From Durusdinium trenchii (Eukaryota; Sar; Dinophyceae; Suessiales; Symbiodiniaceae): a DNA stretch of 64,000 nucleotides. The stretch is from NCBI GenBank assembly GCA_963970005.1, contig CAXAMN010001237.1, positions 20,856 to 84,855 on the forward strand. The letters are read 5' to 3'. Positions 47,661 to 57,569 of the stretch are shown piece by piece; within the stretch, counting starts at the first letter, position 1; every line of letters starts with the position of its first letter. The notes under the pieces were generated by a model. It was given only the letters and a program-made list of their open reading frames with translations, ran no database searches and was not told the origin of the DNA. Made by a program: the position numbers and the translations under genes.

Positions 47661-47760
47661 CCGCAGCCCTGCCAAGCAGTTTCGCGATTCCGGCCCCTCC
47701 AAACAACATCCGCTCACAGGCCAATCCCAATGTGACAGCGACATTCACCTCTACCACAAC

Positions 47761-47961
47761 TCACAACCTCACGATTCCCTGCGCGTGCCACGACTCTTTC
47801 CGCGTCCACACGTCTAACGCGCACAAAGTACTGCGCCTGCCACGAAATGTCACCTCCGTCACACCTCGCAACCTCACGATTCCCTGCGCCTGCCACGAGA
47901 ATCGCACTTCCACGCCTCAAAACCCGCACAAAATACTGCGCCTGCCACGAAAGGTGACAAT
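47761..47961. repeat. tandem duplication of about 100 bp
   Basis: Two neighbouring copies share CGATTCCCTGCGC and GCGCCTGCCACGAAA blocks. Further weak relatives (AATCCCAATGG) continue to about 48350. Confidence 0.7.
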
Positions 47962-48357
47962 ATCATCTCATGTGAGCTTCAACAAAATTTGCACCACACC
48001 ACACGTTTGGAATGATTTCGACCCGTTCTGAGCACACTCCCATCCACCAAAATCGCCATTTCAGCTGAGACTTGTCACAAAAACAGAGCTTTGACGCCAC
48101 ACCCTGAAACGCAAATCCCAATGGCACGGCCACATCCAACACCCCAAAAAAACGACTCTCCAAACGCTAATCCCAATGGAACTGCGCAGAAAACTGCGGA
48201 TCTCACAAAACGCTGCGCCTGTGCAGCGAAATGCATCACGTTTCTTGCGCGACATGTCATTTTCATGCAAATCACAATGTAATAGCGGCGCAAACTGACA
48301 CGTGACACATCCATGAAAAGTCACTTGCAAAAGCTTCTCCCAATGGCCTCGAATTTG

Positions 48358-48422
48358 AGACGCGACGACGGCGACAAGCGACGAGAGACGACGACAGACG
48401 ACGAGAGACGACGACACGACGC
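48358..48422. repeat. GACGAC/GACGAGAG simple repeat
   Basis: Degenerate GACGACGAGAGAC units inside the satellite-rich block. Confidence 0.7.
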
Positions 48423-48760
48423 AAGCCATGCAAACACAGCTCCAACCCCCAGACCCCCAACTATAAACGGGAACCCTTCGCTACGCATTTGCGAAAAACA
48501 TGGATCCAAGCAGAACTGCTTGAGCCCCAAAACAAGGCGGTCGGCGGCACCAGGGCTTTAGCTCTACTTATGGTTTCTGCGTCTCTCTCTCTCTCTCTCT
48601 CCCCCCCGCTGTTTTAACAGGCCAATGCGCACCAGCAGTGTTGAAGTGCGTGCTTTGCCTCCTGGCATCAGATCACGTTTTACAGTCAAACCCGGTGAGC
48701 AAAAAAGAAGTCAAACATGACAAAACTACAAGTATAGACAAGTATGTGATGCTAAACACA

Positions 48761-49075
48761 GGACACTCTTGCGAGACACTCTTGTAGGGCACTCTTGTAC
48801 GACACTCTCGCGGGATACTCTCGCGGGACACTCTTGTGGGACGCTCTTGCGGGACATTCTTGTATGACAACCACTCTTGTGGGGCACTCTTGCGAAACAG
48901 TCTTGTAGGGAACTCTTGTTGGACACTCCGGCGGGACACCCTCGTAGGACACTCTTGTTGGACATTCTTGTGGGGCACTCTTGTAGGACACTTTTTTGGC
49001 GCAGTCTTGTAGGACATTCTTGTCGGGCATTGTTGTGGGACACTCTTGCGGGGCACTCTTGTGGGACACTCTTGG
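48761..49075. repeat. 13-bp minisatellite array 2
   Basis: About 24 more diverged units of the same 13-mer in the same orientation as array 1. It forms the right edge of the DNA interrupting the copia RT. Confidence 0.9.
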
Positions 49076-49089
49076 GTACTCAAAACTCG

Positions 49090-49681
49090 ACACGCTCTCA
49101 CATTGGAAAAAGTCTGAGCTCTGCTTCGCCTTTGCCTCCGCTTGGGTTGAGCTTCTTGTCAGCGTGTCACGCCACGCCTTTGGTGCGTCGGCCAGTCCAT
49201 ATACTGCTTACTCCGCCATCAACAGGCTTCCCTCTGCGACTCCTGGCATTCCACCTGGTGGTGGTTCAATGTACAAGGGTCCTTCGTCTCGGTGTAGCTG
49301 ATTTCGTTAGAGGAAAGCACTTTCCACGTCTCCGATGTTGAGTGGCCAGTTCATTGATGCACTGACTTGTAGGACAAGGCTAAGAGCTACTGTGGGCGCC
49401 TGTTTCTCGATCTTGCGCAGATCCGGGTCCTTATCCCTGGTGCACCATCTTGTTTTCTTCTTGAATTTTCCGGGTTCTTTCTCATCTGGCTTCTCTGTGA
49501 TCACGAATCGCGAGGGAAGGATCCTTCCTTTCCTCCGTCTGATTTGGTGAGCTTCATGCGGAGGGATGATCTTCAAGGCCTTGTGCTTGAACAGTTTTTC
49601 CAGTTCAGCTCCTTTGCTCTCTTCCAGAAACACGTTCTCCATCTGGAATGCCTGACCCTGGTTCAGGCATCTTTGTCTCAA
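49090..49681 (-). pseudogene. copia RT N-terminal fragment
   Basis: SRFVITEKPDEKEPGKFKKK, TRWCTRDKDPDLRK, SASMNWPLNIGDVESAFL, then in the same frame past a TAA: GPLYIEPPPGMPGV and AVYGLADAPKAWRDTLT after a second TAA. These are the fingers/palm motifs of copia RT up to just before YVDD, where the satellite DNA begins. Confidence 0.8.
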
Positions 49682-49811
49682 AAACAGAATGTCCTGTCCA
49701 CTGCTGCAGCTCTGGGCGGTATTGCGTTGGCTCGAGGAAGATCTCGTCAGTCACGACTTGGTATCCATCAACACCCTCTGTTCGAATCAGAAAACATCGT
49801 TTGCCTGTCAA
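49605..49811 (-). pseudogene. copia integrase-RT linker fragment
   Basis: TGKRCFLIRTEGVDGYQVVT, then DEIFLEP, in a frame different from the RT ORF that follows it. Composition fits the region after the integrase core. Weak evidence beyond context. Confidence 0.4.
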
Positions 49812-50703
49812 ACATTGCAGTGGAATTGGACACGTCTTCTCACGCGGCCTGAATGGCCCCTGTTAATGTCCGTGGAACCGAATCAAGACTCCATCTTCCG
49901 TCTGTCCAGCGTCCTGCCTCTAACTCTGTTTGGCGTGTTTCGTTGTTGGTTCTGTTTGGTCTCACGCCTGCGTCAAGTCTGCTGAGGTCTTAGTCAGTGG
50001 TGTTTCACGGACTGGTCCATGGCTGCTGATGCTTCCTGCTTCTGCCGGCGGTGTCTAAATATAGGCCAGCAGCTTTAGAGACCCACGGAATTCCGGACAC
50101 CGCTTGCCGTAGGTCCCTCGTAGGGTTGAATGTTCTTCAACGCGTTGAAGAAAATTTGAGGGGACAGGGCCGGACAGGGTAGGACGGTGCAGACGAAAAA
50201 ACCACAGGTCATTTTCGTTTTGGAACAACGTAGCTTGCAGTCGAACGAGGCTGCTGTGATTCCGTGTTGTATCGCCGGTCGACAAGTGTTGATTCAGGTG
50301 GCGGCTCTTCCTGGAAGTGCGGCGGTCACCCCCGAAGAAGCAATGCCAGAGCCGGCAACACAACAAACGACCCCTCCCACAACACTGATCTTGAAAAAAT
50401 TGCCTTCCACTGGTCAAGCGTGACGGAACGCGGCGTGTCGGCGCTCCAAAACCAACCACTACAGGGTGCCTCCCACGAACTTGCGGTATCGGAGCGGCCT
50501 TAAATGGTTTGAACAAAGGGGCGCAATCGTGATTTGAAAGTTCACCTGCGGCCACCACCATGTGACAAGAGGCAACCAGTGTGGCACACCGGGCCTAAAA
50601 ATTGCCTGGCACCGCGGTAGCGATAAAAGGTTTTACCTAGTACGAAAACGAAACCGCCTGATGAGCTCCCTCATTTCCACCATAAGTAGCCCATGAGGTT
50701 TGA

Positions 50704-50735
50704 ACTCAGGAACAATATATATATATATGAAAATA
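50704..50735. repeat. AT microsatellite near the 3' side of the non-LTR element
   Basis: Short ATAT run in non-coding DNA between the copia remnant and the non-LTR element. The rest of 49861-50950 has no gene I can support. Confidence 0.6.
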
Positions 50736-50952
50736 CATATCAATCTTCTCAGCAATAGTTCTTATATGTTCTTATTGACCATCCTCCTCTGCTTATGTTT
50801 CCGCGAACTGGGTGCAGGGGCATCTTCGCCGCGGACTGCTCTTGATGGAAGGTGATGTCCTTATAAGAGCAAAACACGTGGAACATACCTGCCTCAAACA
50901 CTGCCAACTCACCAACTGCAATCCGTACCTGCATAGCAGCTCCTGAAGCCCA

Positions 50953-51630
50953 TCAGTGTTGGCGAGGACCTGGGCGCGGACAAATCAAAGATCCATCACT
51001 GATCAGCTGCAAAGGGCTGAGGTCCCGACATTCCGAAAACATCGGCCAATGGCCATAACTTTTTTCGCATCCTTTCAGGGTGATTGAGCGCGTCCACAAA
51101 AATAGCCACAGCGCACTCTTGCTGACTCGGAACCTGGGGCGTCCGAATCGGTCCGGTGCCTCAGCTCCGGGTGCGGCGGGGAAAGCAAAGACGACGCAAA
51201 GGCGTGCATGGCCGCATGGGTGAGTATGGCTGTCCATCTGGCGAGCAAAGCGGTAGTCGTGTGCCAGGAGGCTCAAGAACTGGGTTGCTTCGTGGCTCCA
51301 TCGTCCTCCTACTTCGATAGCCAAAACGACAAGCCGGCAGCGACGTGATCGTCGGAGTTCTGGGTAGGCCCTTTCCTTGGATTTTCTGGCATCTTGGAGT
51401 GCAGCTCCAGCATAGCTCCCCCCACGGCGTCGTGGTTCCCCTGTGCTGGTCAGGGGCGACACGAGTGTGGTATCGACCGCGAGTTGCGAGCCGTTCCAAA
51501 ATGCTAGCCTATTGGCGATGACTTCGGTTCTTCTGTCATCAACCCGGTGCGCTGCCGGAAGGTTGAGATCAGCCAATCGTGTGTTTTGAGTGACTCGCGC
51601 CTGCTTCCCGGCACACTCTGGCTGCGGCAT
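50953..51630 (-). pseudogene. C-terminal nuclease-like domain of the non-LTR element
   Basis: ARVTQNTRLADLNLPAAHRV, QLAVDTTLVSPLTSTGEPRR, then KERAYPELRRSRRCRLVVLA and IEVGGRWS. The Asp-x-Thr strand and later Glu in EVGGRW resemble the PD-(D/E)XK restriction-like endonuclease fold at the C-terminus of some non-LTR elements. Functional assignment is inference. Confidence 0.5.
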
Positions 51631-52109
51631 GCTCTAGTGGGCCTCCACGTGTGCGCGGTGGTCGCCATAGGTGTCAAGAGTGCGACGGCACCTGCAAATG
51701 CGTTCGGCCAAGGGCAGTGGGAGTTGAAGACGCCTGAGGAGCGTGACCCGAAATATGTGTGGTGGGTACGCGGTGTCTGGCCCGTAGGGGATGGTTGTGA
51801 AGGCTCTGCTGGCATAGGGGCCCGCTTGGAATCGAGCAGGGCAGCTCGGGAGAGGTGTGTGGTGGCTGTGTGTTGCCACCCGGGCTGGGTGGGGCCGTCG
51901 AAGGTTCGGGTTGGCTGCCGGCCAGGAGGTCCTCCCAGCTTGGTGGGTGCCAACCGTGTTGTTGGAGGCATTCTCGGGCTTGCTGGGCCGCTTGGGTGTG
52001 GGGTAGGCGGGCTGGATGAGCCAGTTGGTGGCGGAGTGTTGCCACCAGCGCCGGCGCTTGTTGATGTAGAACTGGCAAGGCGTCTGCCCACGACGCCCAA
52101 AAAGCTGCC

Positions 52110-52699
52110 ACGGAGGGAGTAGCCGGAGTAGATAGTTGCACCGTGGGCTTGCGGTAAACAGAAGCAAAAGCCAAAAGGCTTGGAGGTCGTGGAGGGCTGG
52201 GATGCTGTGCAGGAGGAGGATGTGTTTGGCCAGGGTATCGGTGAGGAATGCCTGGATGTATGCTGGTGTGATTCGCCGGCTTGGTTCCATATCCGCGTTC
52301 TACCGCTGTTCAGCCGGATGCGCGCCCAAGGAGAAGAGGACGGGCATGAGGGGATCGCCTTGTTCGCCCCCCTCTGCTTGTGTCACTGTGTGCGGTTGGT
52401 TGTGTTGGTCGTGCCACACATACTCCGATGGTCTTCCATACCAAAGGCGTGCAAGCAGGCGTTGGCATGTGTTGCTGTAGCCCTTGCAGCATGCTGGTGC
52501 GGGAGACTGTGTCATACGCGCCGACACCATCGATCGACAAAATGGCGCTGGTCGGGTCGGTTTGGGTAGTGGCCATGAGTGCGTGGACGATGGCCCCTGT
52601 TCCTGCCCGGGTGGACAAGGCAAATTGATGCGGTTTGGCACGCTCGTTGGAAATCGCTGGCAAGACTTGGGCGAGGGTGCGGGACACCACCCGTCGCAA
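52110..52699 (-). pseudogene. non-LTR reverse transcriptase core, YxDD segment missing
   Basis: Frame one gives PHQFALSTRAGTGAIVHALM and ILSIDGVGAYDTVSR (palm A, near 52543-52511). Another frame gives GGEQGDPLMPVLFSLGAHPA (motif B, near 52345). About 100 nt later a third frame gives ILLLHSIPALHDLQAFWLLL (thumb). The usual 100 or more residues with YxDD are absent, so the enzyme is dead. Confidence 0.75.
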
Positions 52700-53145
52700 G
52701 ATCGCCGACGACTAGTCCCGTGTTCTGGGCATGCCGGTGTGGGTGGCACACTTTGGAGCAGGGTGTGGTCGGGCTGGACCGTTGCGTTGCAACGAAAACA
52801 AATCCATTCTGGGCGCCATTCGCCCGTGCTCTGGTTATGTGTGGGTGCCCACACCATGTGGCGGTCAGGCAGCTCTTGCCAGGCTGCGTCTTGTTGCGCG
52901 TGGCGGGGATCCAGAAGAATGAGGCGGTGGCAACACATGGGTAAAATGTGCCGGGGTGCCACGGTTCTCTGCAGGAAGGGCACACATTGACTCTCCAACC
53001 CTTGGATCTGGCTTCATGATTCTGTCTCAACTTCCTCAATCACCTTGTGACAATTGCACGCTGTGCATTGAGGTTCACGAGCGGTTGAGCATGTTTTCCG
53101 ACCGATCGCACCTTCCATCTCAAGGGAGGGTTTGCGCGCGAAAAG

Positions 53146-53935
53146 GTGCGCTACGGGTGCGGCGTTCCCGCCGTTTCGCTTTTGCTGTTGTCGGACTTCG
53201 GTTGCCGAAGTTTTCAGGGCGTCACCTGGCGCCTCTTTGAGGACTTCTCAGTTGATGATGCTGAGAAAGAGGATGCCTTCTCCAAGATCCTCTCCAAGTT
53301 GGATCAGAACTATGAGTATGATGACAGTGTCACACTCCCCAACGACTTCGAGTTCTACTTCGTGACACTCCAGCGGAAGCCCCAACAGAGCCTTTTGGCC
53401 TACGTCACCGACTACGATGAGGCCTACAGACGCCTGAACCGACACAAGGTAACTCTTCCAGCTGCAGTTCAAGGATGGCACCTTCTGAGAAGAGCTGGCT
53501 TGTCTCGTGAACAACGTCAGCTGGTGACCTTGAAGGCACCGACCCTTGAGAAGAACAACGTCATTGAGGCCATCTACCTGCTCTTCGGTCAGGACTACAA
53601 GCCTGGAGGCTGGGCACCGGAGAAGGACAAGCGCTTCTCGCACTGGAAATGTCGTGGCTACGCGGCCATGGAGGAGGAACCTGAAGCCTGGGAAGCCTAT
53701 GAAGAAGGCTACTGGGGAGAGGATGATTGGCCACCTGAGCCTGACTATGAAGACTATGGGGACGATCCTGAATTCGATCTCAATGCTGGCTACTATGGGG
53801 AGCTTGAAGAATATGACTATGATGAGTCAGCCCCATTGGATGATGAGCCAGCTGAGCTTGCCAGCACCTATGACCATGCCTATGCCACGTACTTGGACGC
53901 CCGTCAACGATTTTCAACAGTTGAAGATGGCTCGA
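53146..53935 (+). CDS. Gag N-terminal part of the plus-strand copia fragment
   Basis: Good coding from about 53211 (GVTWRLFEDFSVDDAEKEDA) to the T4 run at 53911-53914. The sequence after the run continues in the next frame (FQQLKMARGFMPVV). One T fewer would restore the frame. The first residues from 53146 are probably not native Gag. Confidence 0.65.
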
Positions 53936-55060
53936 GGCTTCATGCCTGTCGTGGCGCTGACCGACAACCAGACCACGGTCCCCATCGGTGCTGGTCCTGC
54001 CCCAAGTGGTTCCAAAGGAAAGGGCAAGAACAAAGGCAAGGGCAAGTCAAAGAAAGGAAAAGGTCAGAATGTGGTCCGCTATCCCTACACTGCGGCCAAA
54101 GACGCTGATCCTCGTGGACGTGCCAAGGCCACCAACATGAGGTGTGGCCAACCTGGTCACTGGGCTGCGAACTGCACACAAAATGCGAAGTCCTCTTCAC
54201 CGACCTCCTCGAACAAGAGACCTGCACCTGGTCCCACTGAAGATATGGCCGTGAAGACTGAAGAAGCTCTCGTCCTCTTTCAGGATGAGTATGGAGCTGA
54301 ACGTGTTGATGCCACCATGCTGGACCCTGGAGCTTCTGCATTCTTGAGTGGCTATGGCCCCTTTGTGCGCTACGTCAAGCACTTGGAAGAGCTGGGCTAT
54401 CCGGTGAACCAGATTCGCTTTGCTCGATGCGAGCGTCGCTTCCAGTTTGGGGGTGGTGCATCAGCCCAAGCTCGATGGACAGCCGACCTGCCCGTGATGG
54501 TTGACGGCCAGCTGGGCACCATCCAGTGCTACTTGGTGCCGGGCAATACGCCTATGCTGATGGGACGCCCTGTCATCGAGGCTCTACACATGAGCATTGA
54601 CTTCAGTGGTCGCATGCTGCGCTTTGGTCCCTCGCCCTGGCAACCAGTGCTGGTTGGCAGACATGGCGAATACCTGATGTCGCTCACCGAGGGCATGGAA
54701 TGCCAGACTGATCCGACCAAGAGCCTCTTTGCCCTGCACATCGCTGAGGAAGTGCCTGGCAGTGCTCTCTATCTGCCCGACTTCAACGCCGCAGAGCACG
54801 TGTTCACGGCCGAGGAGTATGACCCCAAGAATGAGCTGGATACAAGCCGATTGCCTCGCCATGCCCTTCGCACCATGGAGCTTGCTCTGACAGCCCGAAC
54901 CACGGAGACTGAGAAGCTCATCACTCAGTCACTTCATGAACCACAAGACCAACGGCGAGTGCTCTGGGAAGTGTACACCGGGAAAGCCCGCACTTCCTCC
55001 ATCGCCGAATCCCTGGGCATGAAAGTAACGGCTGGGATTTCACTAAAAGGTGCTCCTTGA
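53915..55060 (+). CDS. zinc knuckle and aspartic protease part of the plus-strand copia fragment
   Basis: It continues the Gag ORF after the frameshift. Gly/Lys-rich linker, CCHC knuckle binding retroelement RNA, then a pepsin-like D-x-G-A motif with DPGA replacing the usual DSGA/DTGA. It ends with LWEVYTGKARTSSIAESLGM, reminiscent of the Rossmann-type motif I of methyltransferase-like domains in dinoflagellate retroelements, cut short before the stop. Confidence 0.65.
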   Translation, partial: QQLKMARGFMPVVALTDNQTTVPIGAGPAPSGSKGKGKNKGKGKSKKGKGQNVVRYPYTAAKDADPRGRAKATNMRCGQPGHWAANCTQNAKSSSPTSSNKRPAPGPTEDMAVKTEEALVLFQDEYGAERVDATMLDPGASAFLSGYGPFVRYVKHLEELGYPVNQIRFARCERRFQFGGGASAQARWTADLPVMVDGQLGTIQCYLVPGNTPMLMGRPVIEALHMSIDFSGRMLRFGPSPWQPVLVGRHGEYLMSLTEGMECQTDPTKSLFALHIAEEVPGSALYLPDFNAAEHVFTAEEYDPKNELDTSRLPRHALRTMELALTARTTETEKLITQSLHEPQDQRRVLWEVYTGKARTSSIAESLGMKVTAGISLKGAP

Positions 55061-55123
55061 GGTTGAGTGGGATGAGATGGGGAAGTGGTTAACGGTTGAA
55101 ATAGTTCAGGTGCCTGCCACGTG

Positions 55124-55720
55124 TTAAGAGCTCCCCGGTTGGAGTTCGTGATCGGCGTGGTGTAAGTCGACCTTGTCGCCTAAGTACTTTTGCAACTGGC
55201 GGAGCAACCGAGCTGTGAAATGTGGCTGTTGCTTGAGTTGGGACATGTGGAGGAGCCAGTGGTGTTGGAGGAAAGGCGGTGTGTGTTGGTCAAGGAATGG
55301 TGGGAAGCCTTGAGTGCGGAGCCACTTGCGAGAGGCTGTTTGGAAGGCGAGTAATAGTTGGTCAAGAGTGAGGGTGTAATGGCCGTCGGTGGTGGGACAG
55401 TCTGGATCAGTCAGGAGTGTGCGGAGGTGTTGGCAGGCACAACGAAGGTCGCAGGGATCCGGTGGAGTGAGGAGGCTGTCTTCCCATGGCCTGCGTTTGT
55501 GGAGTTGAGCACGCAGGGTCTTGTGAGCGGCTTCGCGGGGGCGGTGTGTGGGCAGGTGGAGAGGAATGGCGAGGTGCTTGTGGTGTCGGATGGTAGGCAA
55601 GCACCCAAGGGTACACATCACAAATGGGAAGGCCGGCAACCCCCGCTTTGCGCGCAACAACTGGTGGCCGTGGAGGACATTGGCAGCCCAGTGGAGCGCC
55701 AGGAGTCGTGAATCGGTGGT
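55124..55720 (-). CDS. ORF fragment, possibly 5' part of the non-LTR element
   Basis: ALHWAANVLHGHQLLRAKRG, then HLAIPLHLPTHRPREAAHKT, LLLAFQTASRKWLRTQGFPP and FTARLLRQLQKYLG. Composition resembles the linker between endonuclease and RT in algal LINEs, and its strand matches the fragment at 50953-53040. No catalytic motif is seen. Confidence 0.4.
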   Translation of the reverse strand, partial: TTDSRLLALHWAANVLHGHQLLRAKRGLPAFPFVMCTLGCLPTIRHHKHLAIPLHLPTHRPREAAHKTLRAQLHKRRPWEDSLLTPPDPCDLRCACQHLRTLLTDPDCPTTDGHYTLTLDQLLLAFQTASRKWLRTQGFPPFLDQHTPPFLQHHWLLHMSQLKQQPHFTARLLRQLQKYLGDKVDLHHADHELQPGSS

Positions 55721-56481
55721 TTGGGAGAAGGGACTGTGGCCGGGGCGCAGGTGGGGTGGAATGTGTTGGGCTGTGAGTGAACGAAGTGTTGTTGGGAGTC
55801 ACAGGTGCTGAAGGTGCTGAGTTTGGCGCTGGTGGAGGAGCTGGTGGAGGAGGTGGTGGAGGGAACTCGGACCGAGGGTGGTGATGTGGCATGCTGGCTG
55901 GGAGAATGGTAGTATGGCTGATGCTGATGTGCTTGGTGAGTGCGAATGGCGTGAGTCATCGGCCCATATGTGTGAGTGGGCGTGTATTGGGAGGTCGCTT
56001 GTTGTGATTGGGTTAATGTTGCCAGTAGTACTGCTGCCAATGCGCATCCATGTCGAAGAGATACAAGAGCGAGACGAAAAGGAGGATCGAGGACAAAGAA
56101 GTTTCGAGCAAAACAGCTGTCACATATACTGGGTGAAGGCCGTGTGCAAGCTCAAGAGGTGTATCACTGGTCTTGGTACCACTGCAAAAAAAAACGAAAT
56201 CGCTTGAAAAACCGTTAGATACTGAACTCCGCCTCACCAGAAACAGATCGAAGAGAGCGGGGAACAGAAGAGAAAAGGTGAAAAAAAAAAAATCCGTTGA
56301 GCAATGTTTTTCGTGGTGCGGTGTGAGACGTGATGCCATTGAAACTGTTGAACACAGTGGCTTATAGCTGGTGGTCCATCAAAACTACGAAAAACCAAGG
56401 TTGAGAACACAAGTGCAGTCATTCGGTGGTCAAAACAAGTGATCAAATTGCATGTAGAAAAAACACGGAAGGTGGCCACTG

Positions 56482-57130
56482 TTGCCAGCCGATATCTACT
56501 TGCGGCCCCAGTTCCCCTGCCAGGGGTCCGTGTTTGGGTCGCATATGTTTGCTAATGCAGAGGAATTGCACGACCTGTTGAACCGTAGTTTTGTGGATAG
56601 CGAGGTGGTCGTAGCAGGACTTGCGGAGAGGGTTGTGGGATCGGTGTGGCGCCAGCTGTGGTGTGAAGTGGTGGTCCGTATGGTGGTTGATGTTGGTAGC
56701 ATGCCCACAAATCTTAAGAGAGTTCCAATCTCCTTAGAGGACCTGCCTTATTGGTCCCACCCTCCTAATTGTTTGCGCCCGATGTGGAAGTGTGGAAACT
56801 GCAGGCAGTCCGTAGTTAGATGACACTAGCTTGCTATGTGGAGAGCAAGCCTCAAATACGGCCGGGCCGGAACTCAAGGAGCAGGTGCAGGATAAGAGCG
56901 CCAATGAAGACTTGGAGGCGACAGTTCTGTTTGCCTCTCTTTGTCAAACAATGTGGTCAGTTCATGCTACTTCTAGACATGGGCCCTTTCTTGTTGTGAT
57001 TGAGCAGGAGAACGAGGTGACGGGCCCAAAGACACAGGAGCGGTGTTTTGAGAAGCCACGGTCGGGGGAGAAATCTTTTGCAAACGGATCCAGGGTCAAT
57101 TATCAGCTTTTCATGCGTGACACATGATAA
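56482..57130 (+). other. degenerate coding-like DNA, unknown
   Basis: Two plus-strand ORFs (NAEELHDLLNRSFVDSEVVV; GPFLVVIEQENEVTGP) with a terminal CGNC motif (MWKCGNCRQS). The part at 56715-56880 recurs in diverged form at 57225-57385. Probably an old element; no family recognised. Confidence 0.3.
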
Positions 57131-57224
57131 AGATGTAAAGTATTTTGATGCATTTTGGGTCTATTCATGTTCATTCCAAGGATGACAATGGTGGACATGT
57201 GGTGGTCGCCGCGCAAAATTTTCA

Positions 57225-57385
57225 GCGACTGCTAACCTCCTTCAAAGGAGCTGTCTTATTCCAACCCTCCTGACATTTTGTGATGGATGTGGACGTGTGG
57301 ATATGCAGACAACATATACTTAGTTGTTAGATGACAGTATTGCTATGTGCCGAGCAAGCCTCAAATACAGCTGGGCCGGAACTCG
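57225..57385. repeat. diverged copy of 56715-56880
   Basis: Shared blocks include GAGCAAGCCTCAAATAC, GGGCCGGAACTC and GTTAGATGACA. Identity is moderate. Confidence 0.6.
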
Positions 57386-57569
57386 CTGCGTCGCCCCCGA
57401 GTGTATGTTTGCTTCACTTTGTACTTTTACAGTGGGCCTAGTACCTAGTTTGTTCGTTCGGCAGAAAAGGCAAGCTGCTGTATGTATGTCATCAATGTTT
57501 TGTGCTTTCGAAAAAATCGGATGTTGCAAAGCCTCCATTTGTGCCGCTTTCCTGAGTATGGGCATGTGA

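Larger units (their letters stand above)
45543..49860 (-). mobile_element. degenerate Ty1/copia pol, split by satellite-rich DNA
   Basis: Reading on the minus strand: integrase-RT linker (49811-49605), RT fingers and palm (49681 to about 49100), an interruption (49075-46337), RT C-terminal part (about 46300-45933) and RNase H (45914-45543). Frameshifts and two TAA codons show it is dead. The RT YVDD region is absent and replaced by the interrupting DNA. No LTRs were identified. Confidence 0.75.
50953..53040 (-). mobile_element. degenerate non-LTR (LINE-type) retrotransposon fragment
   Basis: Minus-strand order: Cys-containing region (53000-52700), RT (52699-52300), thumb (52290-52110), Pro-rich linker, and a C-terminal nuclease-like region (about 51600-50990). 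Each part is in a different frame. The RT lacks the segment with YxDD. Confidence 0.7.
53146..55060 (+). mobile_element. copia-like Gag/protease fragment on the plus strand
   Basis: The Gag helical domain (SLLAYVTDYDEAYRRLNRHK) is followed by a very acidic Tyr/Asp/Glu-rich stretch, a Gly/Lys-rich stretch, a CCHC zinc knuckle (CGQPGHWAANC, 54143-54175), an aspartic protease-like motif (LDPGASAFLSG, 54319-54340; later LMGRPVIEAL) and a C-terminal RRVLWEVYTGKARTS segment. RT and integrase are absent; the ORF stops at 55060. Confidence 0.7.

Noticed and set aside
46204..49101. Repetitive proteins (CPTRVSHKSV or ERFVRDFL type) and a possible CRISPR array
   Set aside because: Periods of 13 and 52 bp are not codon multiples, there are no unique spacers and no Cas genes; these are satellites.
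53546..53914. Using the 504-residue ORF from its first Met as the Gag start
   Set aside because: Before 53915 this frame is a shadow of the better Gag frame; the real join is at the T4 run.
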